Origin: Qipengyuania citrea
Lineage (GTDB): Bacteria > Pseudomonadota > Alphaproteobacteria > Sphingomonadales > Sphingomonadaceae
Assembly: GCF_024171405.1 (NCBI RefSeq)
Contig: NZ_JALJZT010000002.1
Location: 1,364,001-1,428,000, forward strand
Length of the DNA: 64,000 nucleotides
Direction of reading: 5' to 3'
Position 1 is the stretch's first letter; the number at the start of each line of letters is the position of its first letter. The translations under genes and the position numbers were made by a program. The notes below the pieces were generated by a model. That model saw only the letters and a list, made by a program, of their open reading frames with translations. It made no database searches and was not told the DNA's origin. Of the stretch, positions 44,810-53,695 are shown piece by piece.

Positions 44810-46714
44810 CTAGCCCTCGGTCCCGAGAATGCGGTCGACCCCGCCGCGCGTTACCGCGTGGTAGCTGCCGCGGGTCTCGGCATAGATGCGCTGCGCGATC
44901 GGCCGGCCCCATTCGCCCTGGTCCCACAGCACCTGGAACAGCGGGCGCACGAATTTCGCGCGGCCGACCTCGGCGAGGAATTCCTCCGCCTGCGGCACCG
45001 CGGGTTCGTAGCGGTTGGCGAGCGCCAGTTCGAGCCACAGGAACAGCTCCTCGTTATTGCCCGTGCCCGACAGGCCCAGCGCGCCCTCGAGCGCGGCGAG
45101 TTGCCCGGCAGTACGCTGCTTGGGGATATTGTCGAGGAAACGCTGGCGCTCGGCGCTGCTCCACTGCGCATAGCCCGCCGGGATCGTGCCCTCGGCGGCA
45201 TAGGCCGACACCGCGGCATCGACCGCAGCGAATGCCGCCGGGTCGGGCTTGGCCACATTCGCGGGCAGGCCCGGCTCGAAGATCCATTCGCGGAGTTGCA
45301 GCCGGTCGGCCTCGGCGTCGCCCCGCACCAGGTTTTCCATCATATCCGCGAGGAACAGCTCGCTGGTGGCGGGCTGGAAGGCATGGTTGTCGAACCACTG
45401 GCGCAGCCAGGCGTCGAAACGCTCGCGGCCGACCACGCTTTCGACCGTGCGCAGGAAGAACGCGCCCTTGTCATAGGCAATCGCGCTGCCGAGCTGGTAG
45501 CCACCATCGGTGCTCAGCGCGGTACCGGGGGCATCCTCGCCGACCTCGGCCAGCGTTTCCTCGATATTGGCGAACATCAGCGCGGCTTCCTGCTCGGCGC
45601 GCTGCTTGCCATAGACCGCCTCGACGATGCGGTTCTCGAAATAGGTGGTCACGCCCTCGTTGAGCCAGCTGTCACCCCACACCGCATTGGTGACGAGATT
45701 GCCCGACCAGCTATGTGCCAGTTCATGCGCGACGAGCCCGTTGTTCGATCGGTCGCCCGCGATGAAGGTCGGGGTGAGGAAGCTCATCACCGGGTTTTCC
45801 ATCCCGCCATAGGGGAAGGCGGGCGGCAGCACGATCATGTCGTAGCGGCCCCAGCGGTATTCGCCGTAGAGTTCCTCCGCCGCGACGACCATTTCCTCGG
45901 TGTCGTTCACTTCGCGCCATGCCCGGTCGAGCGTGGCGGGTTCGGCCCAGACGCCGGTGCGCGGACCGATCGCGCGGAAATCGATATCGCCCGCCGCGAT
46001 CGCGATGAGATAAGGCGGCACCGGCTTGTCCATCACGAAGGTAAAGGCACGGCGGCCGTTGCCGAGGTCCTCGGGTTCACCCTGGCGCACGCCGCTCATC
46101 ACCACGTCGAGCGGCTCGGGCGCGGTGATGCGCGCTTCCCATGTCTGCCGGATGCCGGGGCTGTCCTGCGTCGGGATCCAGCTGCGATTGAGTATCGCCT
46201 GTCCTTGGCTGAATAGGAAGGGATGCACCCCGCCCTTGGTCTGTTCGGGGCTGAGCCATTGCAGCGCGCTGGCATCGGCGCGCGCGCGATAGGCGATGCG
46301 CAGCGTCTCCGCGCCGTCGAGGCGGATCGTCAGCGGCGCGCCCTTGCCGCCTTCGGCCACCGTTTCGCCTACCGTATGGGACAGCGCGCGGCCCTGCCCG
46401 TCGGTGACCTGCGCGATCTCCAGCCCGTTGGTGTCGAGCACGATCTCCTCAGCCCCCGGCGCGGCCAGCACGGTCAGTTCCGCTGTCCCGCCGACGCGCC
46501 TGGCGTCGAAATCGAGGTCGAGATCGAGCGCGACATGCGTCACCCGCGCGACCTGCGGCTGCGCATGGGTCAGCGTATCTACCGCCTCGGGCGAGGTGAG
46601 GATCGGCGCGACCATCGCTGCGGGAGGCGCGGTCGATACGACCGGTTCGCCCGGCACACCCGCGCAGGCGGTCGTGGCAAGCAGGATGGCGAGGCTGAAG
46701 ACATGGCTGCGCAT
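44810..46714 (-). CDS. M1-family zinc aminopeptidase, lipoprotein
   Basis: Exported metallo-aminopeptidase of 634 aa. The N-terminal lipoprotein signal is MRSHVFSLAILLATTACAG (lipobox ending at the Cys near 17). The M1 exopeptidase motif GGMENPVMSF precedes the zinc site HELAHSWSGNLVTNA with the third ligand Glu in WLNEGVTTYFE. The C-terminal helical domain (about 470-630) resembles leukotriene-A4-hydrolase-type proteins. ATG 46714 is chosen at the signal sequence. It likely degrades peptides in the periplasm. Confidence 0.9.
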   Translation of the reverse strand: MRSHVFSLAILLATTACAGVPGEPVVSTAPPAAMVAPILTSPEAVDTLTHAQPQVARVTHVALDLDLDFDARRVGGTAELTVLAAPGAEEIVLDTNGLEIAQVTDGQGRALSHTVGETVAEGGKGAPLTIRLDGAETLRIAYRARADASALQWLSPEQTKGGVHPFLFSQGQAILNRSWIPTQDSPGIRQTWEARITAPEPLDVVMSGVRQGEPEDLGNGRRAFTFVMDKPVPPYLIAIAAGDIDFRAIGPRTGVWAEPATLDRAWREVNDTEEMVVAAEELYGEYRWGRYDMIVLPPAFPYGGMENPVMSFLTPTFIAGDRSNNGLVAHELAHSWSGNLVTNAVWGDSWLNEGVTTYFENRIVEAVYGKQRAEQEAALMFANIEETLAEVGEDAPGTALSTDGGYQLGSAIAYDKGAFFLRTVESVVGRERFDAWLRQWFDNHAFQPATSELFLADMMENLVRGDAEADRLQLREWIFEPGLPANVAKPDPAAFAAVDAAVSAYAAEGTIPAGYAQWSSAERQRFLDNIPKQRTAGQLAALEGALGLSGTGNNEELFLWLELALANRYEPAVPQAEEFLAEVGRAKFVRPLFQVLWDQGEWGRPIAQRIYAETRGSYHAVTRGGVDRILGTEG

Positions 46715-46890
46715 TGGGTTCTCTCTTGCATGATGGGCGCACCGGAACGGCGACAGATCGGAAATTCGCCGCGCTATATCAACGATCCCGCCACACCTTT
46801 CCAGCCCGCAGAGCGAATACCTATCCACGGACTTCCGAAACGCGCTCCAATGCGCAATGGTAACGTTATCAACGATTCGGGGAGGATCCT

Positions 46891-47784
46891 ATGAACCGCT
46901 TTTCGATGCTCAGCCTCGGCTGCGCGCTTGCGCTGAGCTGCGCCGTCCCGGCACAGGCCACCGACACCGGGGAGGCACTGGCGCAGGCCATGACGCCCGA
47001 GCGCGAGCTGCTGTTCGCCGACGAATTCGATACCGGCACGCTCGACCGCGACAAATGGATCGTGATCGGGACCGACTTCTGGGTGAACAACGAGCAACAG
47101 GCCTATATCGACGACCCTTCGACCATCGCCTTTCGCGATGGTGTAGCGGGCGCCGATGGCGGCGTGCTGGTGCTGTGCCCTGTGTTCACGCCGGGCACTG
47201 ATCCCAACAAGGACCGTGACGCGCCCTTCGTGTCGGGCCGGATCGAAAGCCAGGGCAAGTTCGACTTCACCCATGGCCGCGCCGAAGCGCGCATCAAACT
47301 GCCGGACAATGTCGGCGTGTGGCCCGCCTTCTGGCTGCTCGGCAACGGCCAATGGCCCGAGACGGGCGAAATCGACATCATGGAATATGTCGGCGAGAAG
47401 GACTGGATCGGGGTCGCGCTGCACGGCCCGGGCTATTCGGGCGAGACCCCGATCGTGAACAAGTTCTTCTTCCCCGAAGGGCTCGATGTGACGGGCTGGC
47501 ACACCTATTCGGTCGAATGGACCGACCGCCAGGTCGATTTCATGGTCGACGGGCATGTGCTGTATCGGGCCACCCGGCCAATGGTTGAACATTACGGCGA
47601 TTGGCGGTTCGACAATGCCAAATATCTGATCCTCAACTTCGCGATGGGCGGTGCGTATCCGGTCAAGACCAATGGCATCCAGAAGCCCTATGTCGGCATC
47701 CCGCAGGAAACCGTCGACGCGGTCGAGCGGGGCGAGGTCGAGATGCTGGTCGACTGGGTCCGGGTCTACGCACCGGAGGAGTGA
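46891..47784 (+). CDS. Secreted glycoside hydrolase family 16
   Basis: Exported beta-glucanase-like enzyme of 297 aa with signal peptide (about 1-24, ending VPAQAT). The GH16 fold has FADEFDTGTLDRDKW near 43 and the catalytic signature GEIDIMEYVG (two Glu and Asp, about 167-176), followed by GWHTYSVEWTDRQVDFMVDG. Family members act on laminarin, lichenin, agar or carrageenan; substrate cannot be chosen from sequence alone. It ends directly against the convergent hemF stop with no spacer. Confidence 0.9.
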   Translation: MNRFSMLSLGCALALSCAVPAQATDTGEALAQAMTPERELLFADEFDTGTLDRDKWIVIGTDFWVNNEQQAYIDDPSTIAFRDGVAGADGGVLVLCPVFTPGTDPNKDRDAPFVSGRIESQGKFDFTHGRAEARIKLPDNVGVWPAFWLLGNGQWPETGEIDIMEYVGEKDWIGVALHGPGYSGETPIVNKFFFPEGLDVTGWHTYSVEWTDRQVDFMVDGHVLYRATRPMVEHYGDWRFDNAKYLILNFAMGGAYPVKTNGIQKPYVGIPQETVDAVERGEVEMLVDWVRVYAPEE

Positions 47785-48657
47785 TCAGCTCCAGACCGCC
47801 TCGGGCGGCAGGCTCATCAAGATCGCGTCGATATTGCCGCCGGTCTTGAGGCCGAACAGCGTGCCACGGTCGTAGACGAGGTTGAACTCGGCATAGCGCC
47901 CGCGCCATTCGAGCTGGGTTTGCTTGTCCTGTGCCGTAAACGCGTTGTCCATCCGGCGGCGCACCAGCCGCGGGAAGATATCGAGAAAAGCCTCGCCCAC
48001 GTCCTTGGTGAAAGCGAGATTGCGGTCGAACGCGGCCCCTTCGTCGACAGCGGGACCCTCGCATTCGAGGTGGTCGTAGAAGATCCCGCCCACCCCGCGG
48101 TGCACGCCGCGGTGGGGGATGTAGAAATAGTCGTCGGCCCACTTCTTGAAGCGTTCGTAATAGGTCGGGTTGTGCGCCGCGCAGGCCGCGCGGAAACAGG
48201 CGTGGAATTCGTCCGTGTCCTCGGCATAGGGGATCGGCGGATTGAGATCGGCCCCGCCGCCGAACCACGCCTTGCCGGTGGTCAGGAACCGCGTGTTCAT
48301 ATGCACGGCGGGCACATGCGGATTGGCCATATGCGCGACCAGGCTGATGCCGGTGGCGGTGAAACCCGGGCTGTCCGCGCTGGCGCCATTGATCGTGGCG
48401 GCGAATTCCTTCGCGAAATTGCCGCGCACGGTCGAGACGTTCACGCCGACCTTTTCGAACACCTTGCCCTTCATCAAGCCGCGCGTCCCGCCGCCAGGAT
48501 CGGCATTGCCTTCCTCTTCGCGGTTCCAGCTGTCGTACTGGAAGCCGGCATCGCTGCCCGCTTCGCGCTCGATGGCTTCGAATTCGGCGCAGATGCGGTC
48601 GCGCAGGCTTTCGAACCAGGTGCGGGCGGTCTCGGTCTGCTGGGTCCAGTCGGTCAT
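47785..48657 (-). CDS. hemF: Oxygen-dependent coproporphyrinogen III oxidase
   Basis: Heme biosynthesis enzyme converting coproporphyrinogen III to protoporphyrinogen IX with O2, 290 aa. Family motifs are visible: GGGTRGLMKGKVFEKVGVNVSTVRG, SLVAHMANPHVPAVHMNTRFL, WFGGGADLNPPIPY, and the C-terminal EFNLVYDRGTLFGLKTGGNIDAILMSLPP. The start codon, position and length agree with the family. Confidence 0.95.
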   Translation of the reverse strand: MTDWTQQTETARTWFESLRDRICAEFEAIEREAGSDAGFQYDSWNREEEGNADPGGGTRGLMKGKVFEKVGVNVSTVRGNFAKEFAATINGASADSPGFTATGISLVAHMANPHVPAVHMNTRFLTTGKAWFGGGADLNPPIPYAEDTDEFHACFRAACAAHNPTYYERFKKWADDYFYIPHRGVHRGVGGIFYDHLECEGPAVDEGAAFDRNLAFTKDVGEAFLDIFPRLVRRRMDNAFTAQDKQTQLEWRGRYAEFNLVYDRGTLFGLKTGGNIDAILMSLPPEAVWS

Positions 48658-48702
48658 GGCAAAAGCCTTGCCATCCCCACTTCGCTACGGCAATAGCGAG
48701 CC

Positions 48703-49407
48703 ATGGTTCCCCTTTCGTTCGCAGGCGAGGAATGGCTCCTCACCGAAGGCCGCGCGCTGTACTGGCCGCGCGAACGCGCGCTGCTGGTGGCCGACCTGCA
48801 TCTGGAAAAAGGCAGTTTCTTCGCGCGGCACGGACAGTTGATCCCGCCCTATGACAGCCGCGAAACGCTGGAGCGCGTGGCGCTGGCGATCCGCGAAACG
48901 GGCGCGCGCCGGGTCATCACGCTGGGCGACAATTTCCACGATTCGGCCGGATCGACCCGGCTTGAAGAGCATGCTGCGGGGATGCTCCACGCGCTGACCC
49001 GCACGGTCGACTGGGTGTGGATCACCGGCAATCACGATCCCGAAATGGAAGCCCGCTGCGGCGGCACGCTGGCGGAAGAACTCGAGCTCGGCGGGCTGAT
49101 CCTGCGCCACCGCGCCAAGGCGGGCGAAATCCGCCCGGAACTGTCGGGCCACTACCACCCCCGCCTCCAGCTCAAGGTGCGCCAGCGCCATATCCGTCGC
49201 CCCTGCGCGGTGGTCAGCGCGAACGATGGCCCCGGCGGCAAGCCGGGCGGACGCATGATCCTGCCCGCCTTCGGCGCCTTTACCGGGGGGATGGATGCCG
49301 CCGATCCGGCGATCCTGAAGGCGCTCCAGCCAGCGCAGCGGATCGATGCGGTGGTCCCGGCCAGGGGCCAGCTGGCGCGCTTCAACCTGTGGAACCGCGC
49401 TGCCTGA
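48703..49407 (+). CDS. pdeM: PdeM metallophosphoesterase-type endonuclease
   Basis: Protein of 234 aa of the ligase-associated DNA-damage-response endonuclease family (PdeM). Metallophosphoesterase motifs in order are LLVADLHLEKGSFFARHG (about 28-45), TLGDNFHDS, ITGNHD and SGHYHPRL. In many bacteria it is encoded with a DNA ligase and Lhr-type helicase; those partners are not adjacent here. Its stop overlaps the next gene start (TGATG). Confidence 0.87.
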   Translation: MVPLSFAGEEWLLTEGRALYWPRERALLVADLHLEKGSFFARHGQLIPPYDSRETLERVALAIRETGARRVITLGDNFHDSAGSTRLEEHAAGMLHALTRTVDWVWITGNHDPEMEARCGGTLAEELELGGLILRHRAKAGEIRPELSGHYHPRLQLKVRQRHIRRPCAVVSANDGPGGKPGGRMILPAFGAFTGGMDAADPAILKALQPAQRIDAVVPARGQLARFNLWNRAA

Positions 49408-49841
49408 TGGCGCTCCTCCCATTGAACTATGCCTTTGCCAGCCTGACGGTCTGGCATGTGGTCATTTGGCTAGCGCTAAGCGCGCCCATGCTGGCCCTCG
49501 CAACCGGAAAATCCGTTGGCGATAGGCTTACGGCCTTCGCGAACGGTGCTATTTTGATCGCGGTCATGTATTGCTGGGTAGCACCGATAGTCGGGCAGGC
49601 ATTCGGTCAGAAATTCAGCTGGGCGCAAATCTGGCCGAGCGGTTTCATCCTCGCCACGGTGTTTACGGGCGCCGCGGCGCTCCACTTCTCAAAGCTGAGC
49701 TGGGGCCTAAGCTTCGCCATGATTTGCGTGGGGATACCATTTTTCGGATTTGGGTTTTCGGCAGCCTACTGGGCGCTGCCCCGCCTTACCGGTCCATGGT
49801 TGTTTGATCTGCCAGAAATGCCTTGGGGCGTATCGCTCTAA
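49407..49841 (+). CDS. Small four-helix membrane protein of unknown function
   Basis: Protein of 144 aa with about four hydrophobic segments (about 12-33, 43-63, 76-96, 102-124) and no recognised domain. Translation probably couples to pdeM because the ATG overlaps its TGA. Composition is a little less GC-rich than the neighbours. Nothing further can be said. Confidence 0.55.
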   Translation: MALLPLNYAFASLTVWHVVIWLALSAPMLALATGKSVGDRLTAFANGAILIAVMYCWVAPIVGQAFGQKFSWAQIWPSGFILATVFTGAAALHFSKLSWGLSFAMICVGIPFFGFGFSAAYWALPRLTGPWLFDLPEMPWGVSL

Positions 49842-49971
49842 CGCAACGCTCGCGCGCAAATATGCGCCCCATTCGCATAACACACTTCCGAATCCCCGGA
49901 ACAATGCCTACATGCTGGCTTTCCGAATACCGCAACCAGTTCCGAATACGGCCACCAAAGGAGAGTGCCCC

Positions 49972-50514
49972 ATAGCCCGTCCACCCCGGCGCAGCATGCA
50001 AATGCCCGTGAAAAGCGGCCCGCGCTACGATAACATGATCAATGTGCCGAAAGTCCGCGTGATCGACCACGAAGGCGAAAACATCGGCGTTATGTTCACC
50101 CGCGAAGCGGTCGAGCAGGCCAATGAACTTGGTCTCAACCTCGTCGAAGTGTCCCCCAATGCGGACCCGCCGGTGTGCAAGTTCCTCGATGTCGGCAAGC
50201 ACCGCTACGAGGCGCAGAAAAAAGCCAACCTCGCCCGCAAGACGCAGAAGACCCAGGAAATCAAAGAGGTCAAGATGCGCCCGAACATCGACACCCACGA
50301 TTACGAGGTGAAGATGCGCAATGTCGTCAAGTTCCTCGAGAACGGCGACAAGGTGAAGTGCACGCTGCGGTTCCGCGGCCGCGAAATGGCGCACCAGCAG
50401 CTCGGCATGGATCTCCTCAACCGCGTCCGCGACGATGTCGAGGAAATCGCCAAGGTCGAAGCCTTCCCGCGCCTCGAAGGGCGTCAGATGATTATGGTGC
50501 TCGCGCCCAAGTAA
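49972..50514 (+). CDS. infC: Translation initiation factor IF-3
   Basis: IF-3 of 180 aa, binds the 30S subunit and proofreads start codons. The N-domain is recognisable from [15 protein letters not shown] and [24 protein letters not shown], the C-domain from [41 protein letters not shown]. The best start is ATA at 49972: AAGGAG (49958-49963) lies 8 nt upstream, and the next in-frame ATG (49996) has no ribosome site. Rare AUU/AUA starts are the hallmark of infC and allow IF-3 to repress its own synthesis. The leader holds three TTCCGAAT copies of unknown meaning. Confidence 0.92.
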   Translation: MARPPRRSMQMPVKSGPRYDNMINVPKVRVIDHEGENIGVMFTREAVEQANELGLNLVEVSPNADPPVCKFLDVGKHRYEAQKKANLARKTQKTQEIKEVKMRPNIDTHDYEVKMRNVVKFLENGDKVKCTLRFRGREMAHQQLGMDLLNRVRDDVEEIAKVEAFPRLEGRQMIMVLAPK

Positions 50515-50537
50515 GGCGCACGCCACACTGCATTGCG

Positions 50538-50566
50538 AAAGGGCGGCGCTTCGGGGCCGCCCTTTT
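50538..50566 (+). terminator. infC: Rho-independent terminator after infC
   Basis: AAAGGGCGGC-gcttcggg-GCCGCCCTTT, a 10-bp stem with TTTT at the 3' side, 24 nt after the infC stop. Confidence 0.75.
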
Positions 50567-50651
50567 CGTATCGGGCATCCATGCGCCTGGCGCGTTGCCC
50601 CGTCCGCGCACCGCTGTTAGCAGTTCGCGCCAAGGGGGGAGATCGCAGCAC

Positions 50652-52061
50652 ATGGCGGCCAGACATATCGGATTGCTGGTGGGCGCTGCGGCGCTGCTGG
50701 CCAGCATTTTCCTGCCCACACCCGCGGGCATGGAGCGCGAGGCCTTTATCGTCGCCGGGCTGGTGGTGCTGATGGCCGCCTGGTGGATGACCGAGGCGCT
50801 GCCGCTGACCGCGACCGCGCTGATGCCGTTCATCGTGCTGCCCTTTGCCGGGGTGATGAGTGCCAAGGAAACCGCAAGCGCCTATTATTCCGACATCCTG
50901 TTCCTGCTGCTGGGCGGGGGGTTCATTGCGCTGGCGATCGAGCGCACCGGCCTGCATCGGCGGCTTGCGCTGGGGATCCTCAGCCTGCTTGGCGGGCGCG
51001 GCGGACAGGCCGGCCTGCTGCTGGCCTTCATGATCGCCGCCGCGATCCTGTCGATGCTGATTTCGAACACTTCCACCACCCTCATCATGATGCCCATGGC
51101 CGTCGCCGTCCTCGCGGGCGGCGGGGTGCTGGCCGGGGACCGCGACGGGCTGGCGGGCGCCTTGCCCATGGGGATCGCGTTTGCGGCCAGCATCGGCGGG
51201 CTCGGCACGCTGGTCGGATCGCCAACCAACGCTATTTCGGTGGGGCTGCTGGACACGATGATCGGCACACAGATCAGCTTTGCCGAATGGTCGTTCTACG
51301 GCTTCCCCATCGTGCTGCTCGGCGTCCCGCTCGCGGCTTTCCTCGTCGCGCGGGTCCAGCGCGTCTCGGCGCATCCCTTCGATGTCGCTGCAGCACGCGC
51401 CGCGGTGGCCAATGAACAGCCGATGGGGTCAGCCGAACGGCGGTTGATGATCGTCGTCGCGCTGACCTTTGCCGCCTGGATGACGCGGCTGGTGCTGGGA
51501 CCCTACCTGCCGGAAGGGTCGTGGACCGATGGGACCATCGCCATCATCGCCAGCCTGGCGCTGTTCCTGTTGCCCGATGGCACCGGGCGGCCGCTGCTGG
51601 TGTGGGAAGAGGCCAACCGCGCGCCGTGGGGGGTCATCATGATGTTCGGCGGCGGGCTGGCACTGGCGGCGGGCATGAGCGCAAGCGGGCTGGCCGACTG
51701 GCTGGGCTATGCGCTGCTCCCGCTCGAGGCCTTTCCGCTCGTATTCGTCGCGCTTGCCGTGGTCGCCATGGTGGTGCTGATCACCGAGTTTGCCAGCAAT
51801 GTCGCCACCGCCACCGGGATCATCCCGGTAATCGCCGCGCTGGTGGTCGCGCTGGGCGTCGATCCGATCCTGCTTGCCATGCCCGCGGCGCTTGCGGCGA
51901 GCTGGGGGTTCATGCTGCCCGCCGGCACCGGCCCCAATGCGATCGCCTGGTCGACCGGGCACATCCGCATCGACCGCATGGTCAAGGCCGGGCTGCTGCT
52001 CGACATCGTCGGGATTTTCATGGTCGTCGGCGTGGTGTGGGGCATGGCGGCGCTGGTCTAG
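50652..52061 (+). CDS. SLC13/DASS-family anion symporter
   Basis: Inner-membrane divalent-anion:Na+ symporter of 469 aa with about 11-12 helices. Family features include WWMTEALPLTATALMPFIVLP near 45, the SNT motif ISNTSTTLIMMPMA, SIGGLGTLVGSPTNAISVG, and the C-terminal ITEFASNVATATGIIPV..., FMLPAGTGPNAIAW. Members transport dicarboxylates, sulfate or phosphate; the NATAT-type pattern favours dicarboxylate but this is inference. It stands alone downstream of the infC terminator. Confidence 0.87.
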   Translation: MAARHIGLLVGAAALLASIFLPTPAGMEREAFIVAGLVVLMAAWWMTEALPLTATALMPFIVLPFAGVMSAKETASAYYSDILFLLLGGGFIALAIERTGLHRRLALGILSLLGGRGGQAGLLLAFMIAAAILSMLISNTSTTLIMMPMAVAVLAGGGVLAGDRDGLAGALPMGIAFAASIGGLGTLVGSPTNAISVGLLDTMIGTQISFAEWSFYGFPIVLLGVPLAAFLVARVQRVSAHPFDVAAARAAVANEQPMGSAERRLMIVVALTFAAWMTRLVLGPYLPEGSWTDGTIAIIASLALFLLPDGTGRPLLVWEEANRAPWGVIMMFGGGLALAAGMSASGLADWLGYALLPLEAFPLVFVALAVVAMVVLITEFASNVATATGIIPVIAALVVALGVDPILLAMPAALAASWGFMLPAGTGPNAIAWSTGHIRIDRMVKAGLLLDIVGIFMVVGVVWGMAALV

Positions 52062-52239
52062 CGCGAGGACGCGCGGCGCGGGGGTGCGAGAATTTCCTGC
52101 CCTGGCCCCTGCGCGCTAGAGCCCGCCGCATGCCCGGTGCATCGCATTTCCGCGCCTCTTGCCATGACTTATTGGCGGACCGCGCGTTTCTGCATCGGGA
52201 CCGTGTTCCATGCGTTCCATCCTGTGGGGATCGTCGCAG

Positions 52240-52268
52240 TTGAAACCAACTTCGGTCCACCATATGGA
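52240..52268 (+). promoter_or_regulatory. Candidate sigma-70 promoter for the structured leader
   Basis: TTGAAA (52240-52245) and TATGGA (52263-52268) are separated by exactly 17 nt. Transcription would start near 52275, giving a leader of about 113 nt before the ATG at 52388. Upstream 52062-52239 shows nothing recognisable. Confidence 0.5.
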
Positions 52269-52274
52269 ATGCGC

Positions 52275-52387
52275 AATAGTGGCGGCCGGTGGAGAAGCGT
52301 TCCTGCGGAGGTTAGGAACGGGTGCCCCGGCCCATCCGACTTGGCTCCCGCCTTCCTGGGAGCGTTGATCAGGAAGGAGGTTCGCCG
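52275..52387 (+). ncRNA. Structured 5' leader with two mutually exclusive hairpins
   Basis: The leader folds into hairpin 1, CGTTCCT/AGGAACG (52298-52320), enclosed by an outer GGCCGG/CCGGCC pairing (52284-52289 with 52327-52332). After that come two alternatives. Hairpin 2 is GCTCCC/GGGAGC (52344-52363). Hairpin 3 is CCTTCCTG/CAGGAAGG (52351-52377), 8 bp, which overlaps hairpin 2 and sequesters the ribosome site AGGAAGGAGG (52371-52380). This is the layout of a translational switch controlling the downstream sulfur-amino-acid enzyme. It does not match SAM-II, SAH or SAM/SAH consensus as I know them. Confidence 0.5.
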
Positions 52388-53695
52388 ATGAGCGACCACG
52401 ATATCGACCCGACCTCGCCGCGTATGGCGCCCAAGCCCGAAGTCACCAAGATCGACGGGCGCGAACTCAAGCCCAGCACGCTGATGATGGGCTATGGCTA
52501 CGACCCGGTGCTGTCCGAAGGCAGCCTCAAGCCGCCGATCTTCCTCACCTCGACCTTCGCCTTCCCAAGCGCCGCCGACGGCAAGCGCCATTTCGAAGGC
52601 ATCACCGGCAAGCGCCCAGGCGGCGCGGACGGCCTGGTCTATTCGCGCTTCAACGCGCCCAACCAGGAAATCCTCGAAGATCGCCTCTCGGTGTGGGACG
52701 GCGCTGAAGACGCGCTCAGCTTCTCCAGCGGGATGACCGCGATCTGCGTGCTGATGCTCGCCTATGCCAGCCAGAACGACGTGATCGTCCATTCGGGCCC
52801 GCTCTACGCGGCATCCGAAGGCTTCGTCGCCAAGGTGCTCGCCAAGTTCGGCGTGACCTATGTCGACTTCCCCGCCGGCGCCACGCGCGAGGAGATCGAC
52901 GCGGTGCTGACAAAGGCGAAGGCGCAGGCCGACGAACAGGGCGGCAAGGTCTGCATGGTCTATCTCGAAAGCCCGGGTAACCCGACCAATGCGCTGGTCG
53001 ACATCGAAGCGGTCCGCGCCTCGGTCGATGCGGCGCAGCTCGACTGCCCGATCGCGATCGACAACACCTTCCTCGGCCCGCTGTGGCAGCGCCCGCTCGA
53101 CCAGGGCGCCGACATTGTCGTCTATTCGCTAACCAAATATGTCGGCGGCCATTCGGACCTCGTAGCGGGCAGCATTGCCGGGGCGAAGAAATGGATGGAT
53201 CCGGTGCGCATGCTGCGCAACACCATGGGAGGTATCTGCGATCCGAACACCGCCTGGATGCTGATGCGCAGCCTCGAGACGGTCGAACTGCGGATGAACC
53301 GCGCGGGCGAGAACGCCGCCAAGGTCTGCGATTTCCTCGCCCGGCATTCCAAGGTCGAAGGGCTCGGCTATCTCGGCATGATCAAGGATGCGCGCCAGCA
53401 GGACATTTACAACCGTCACTGCAAGGGTGCGGGCAGCACCTTCTCGCTGCTGCTCAAGGGCGGCGAGGCCGAATGCTTCCGCTTCCTCGACAGCCTCAAG
53501 ATCGCCAAGCTGGCGGTCAGCCTCGGCGGGACCGAGACGCTGGCGAGCCACCCTGCTTCGATGACGCACCTCTCGGTTGCGGAAGGCCGGCGTGCGGAAC
53601 TGGGGATCTCGGACAACCTCGTTCGTATCAGCATCGGCATCGAAGACGCCGACGATCTGATCGCCGACTTCACGCGGGCGCTGGAGGCGGTCTGA
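52388..53695 (+). CDS. Cystathionine gamma-synthase / methionine gamma-lyase family enzyme
   Basis: PLP enzyme of the trans-sulfuration family, 435 aa. Visible are YSRFNAPNQEILEDRLSVWDGAEDALSFSSGMTAI (about 98-132), the PLP-lysine motif YSLTKYVGGHSDLVAGS (about 243-259), and the C-terminal SLGGTETLASHPASMTH...DNLVRISIGIED. The family includes cystathionine gamma-synthase, O-acylhomoserine sulfhydrylase and methionine gamma-lyase; I cannot choose safely. ATG 52388 has a strong AGGAAGGAGG site lying inside hairpin 3 of the leader. It overlaps the next frame at its stop codon. Confidence 0.87.
   Translation: MSDHDIDPTSPRMAPKPEVTKIDGRELKPSTLMMGYGYDPVLSEGSLKPPIFLTSTFAFPSAADGKRHFEGITGKRPGGADGLVYSRFNAPNQEILEDRLSVWDGAEDALSFSSGMTAICVLMLAYASQNDVIVHSGPLYAASEGFVAKVLAKFGVTYVDFPAGATREEIDAVLTKAKAQADEQGGKVCMVYLESPGNPTNALVDIEAVRASVDAAQLDCPIAIDNTFLGPLWQRPLDQGADIVVYSLTKYVGGHSDLVAGSIAGAKKWMDPVRMLRNTMGGICDPNTAWMLMRSLETVELRMNRAGENAAKVCDFLARHSKVEGLGYLGMIKDARQQDIYNRHCKGAGSTFSLLLKGGEAECFRFLDSLKIAKLAVSLGGTETLASHPASMTHLSVAEGRRAELGISDNLVRISIGIEDADDLIADFTRALEAV

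Noticed and set aside
52275-52387. Known SAM-type riboswitch
   Set aside because: Conserved SAM-II, SAM/SAH and SAH sequence elements could not be found; kept only as a structured leader of unknown ligand.
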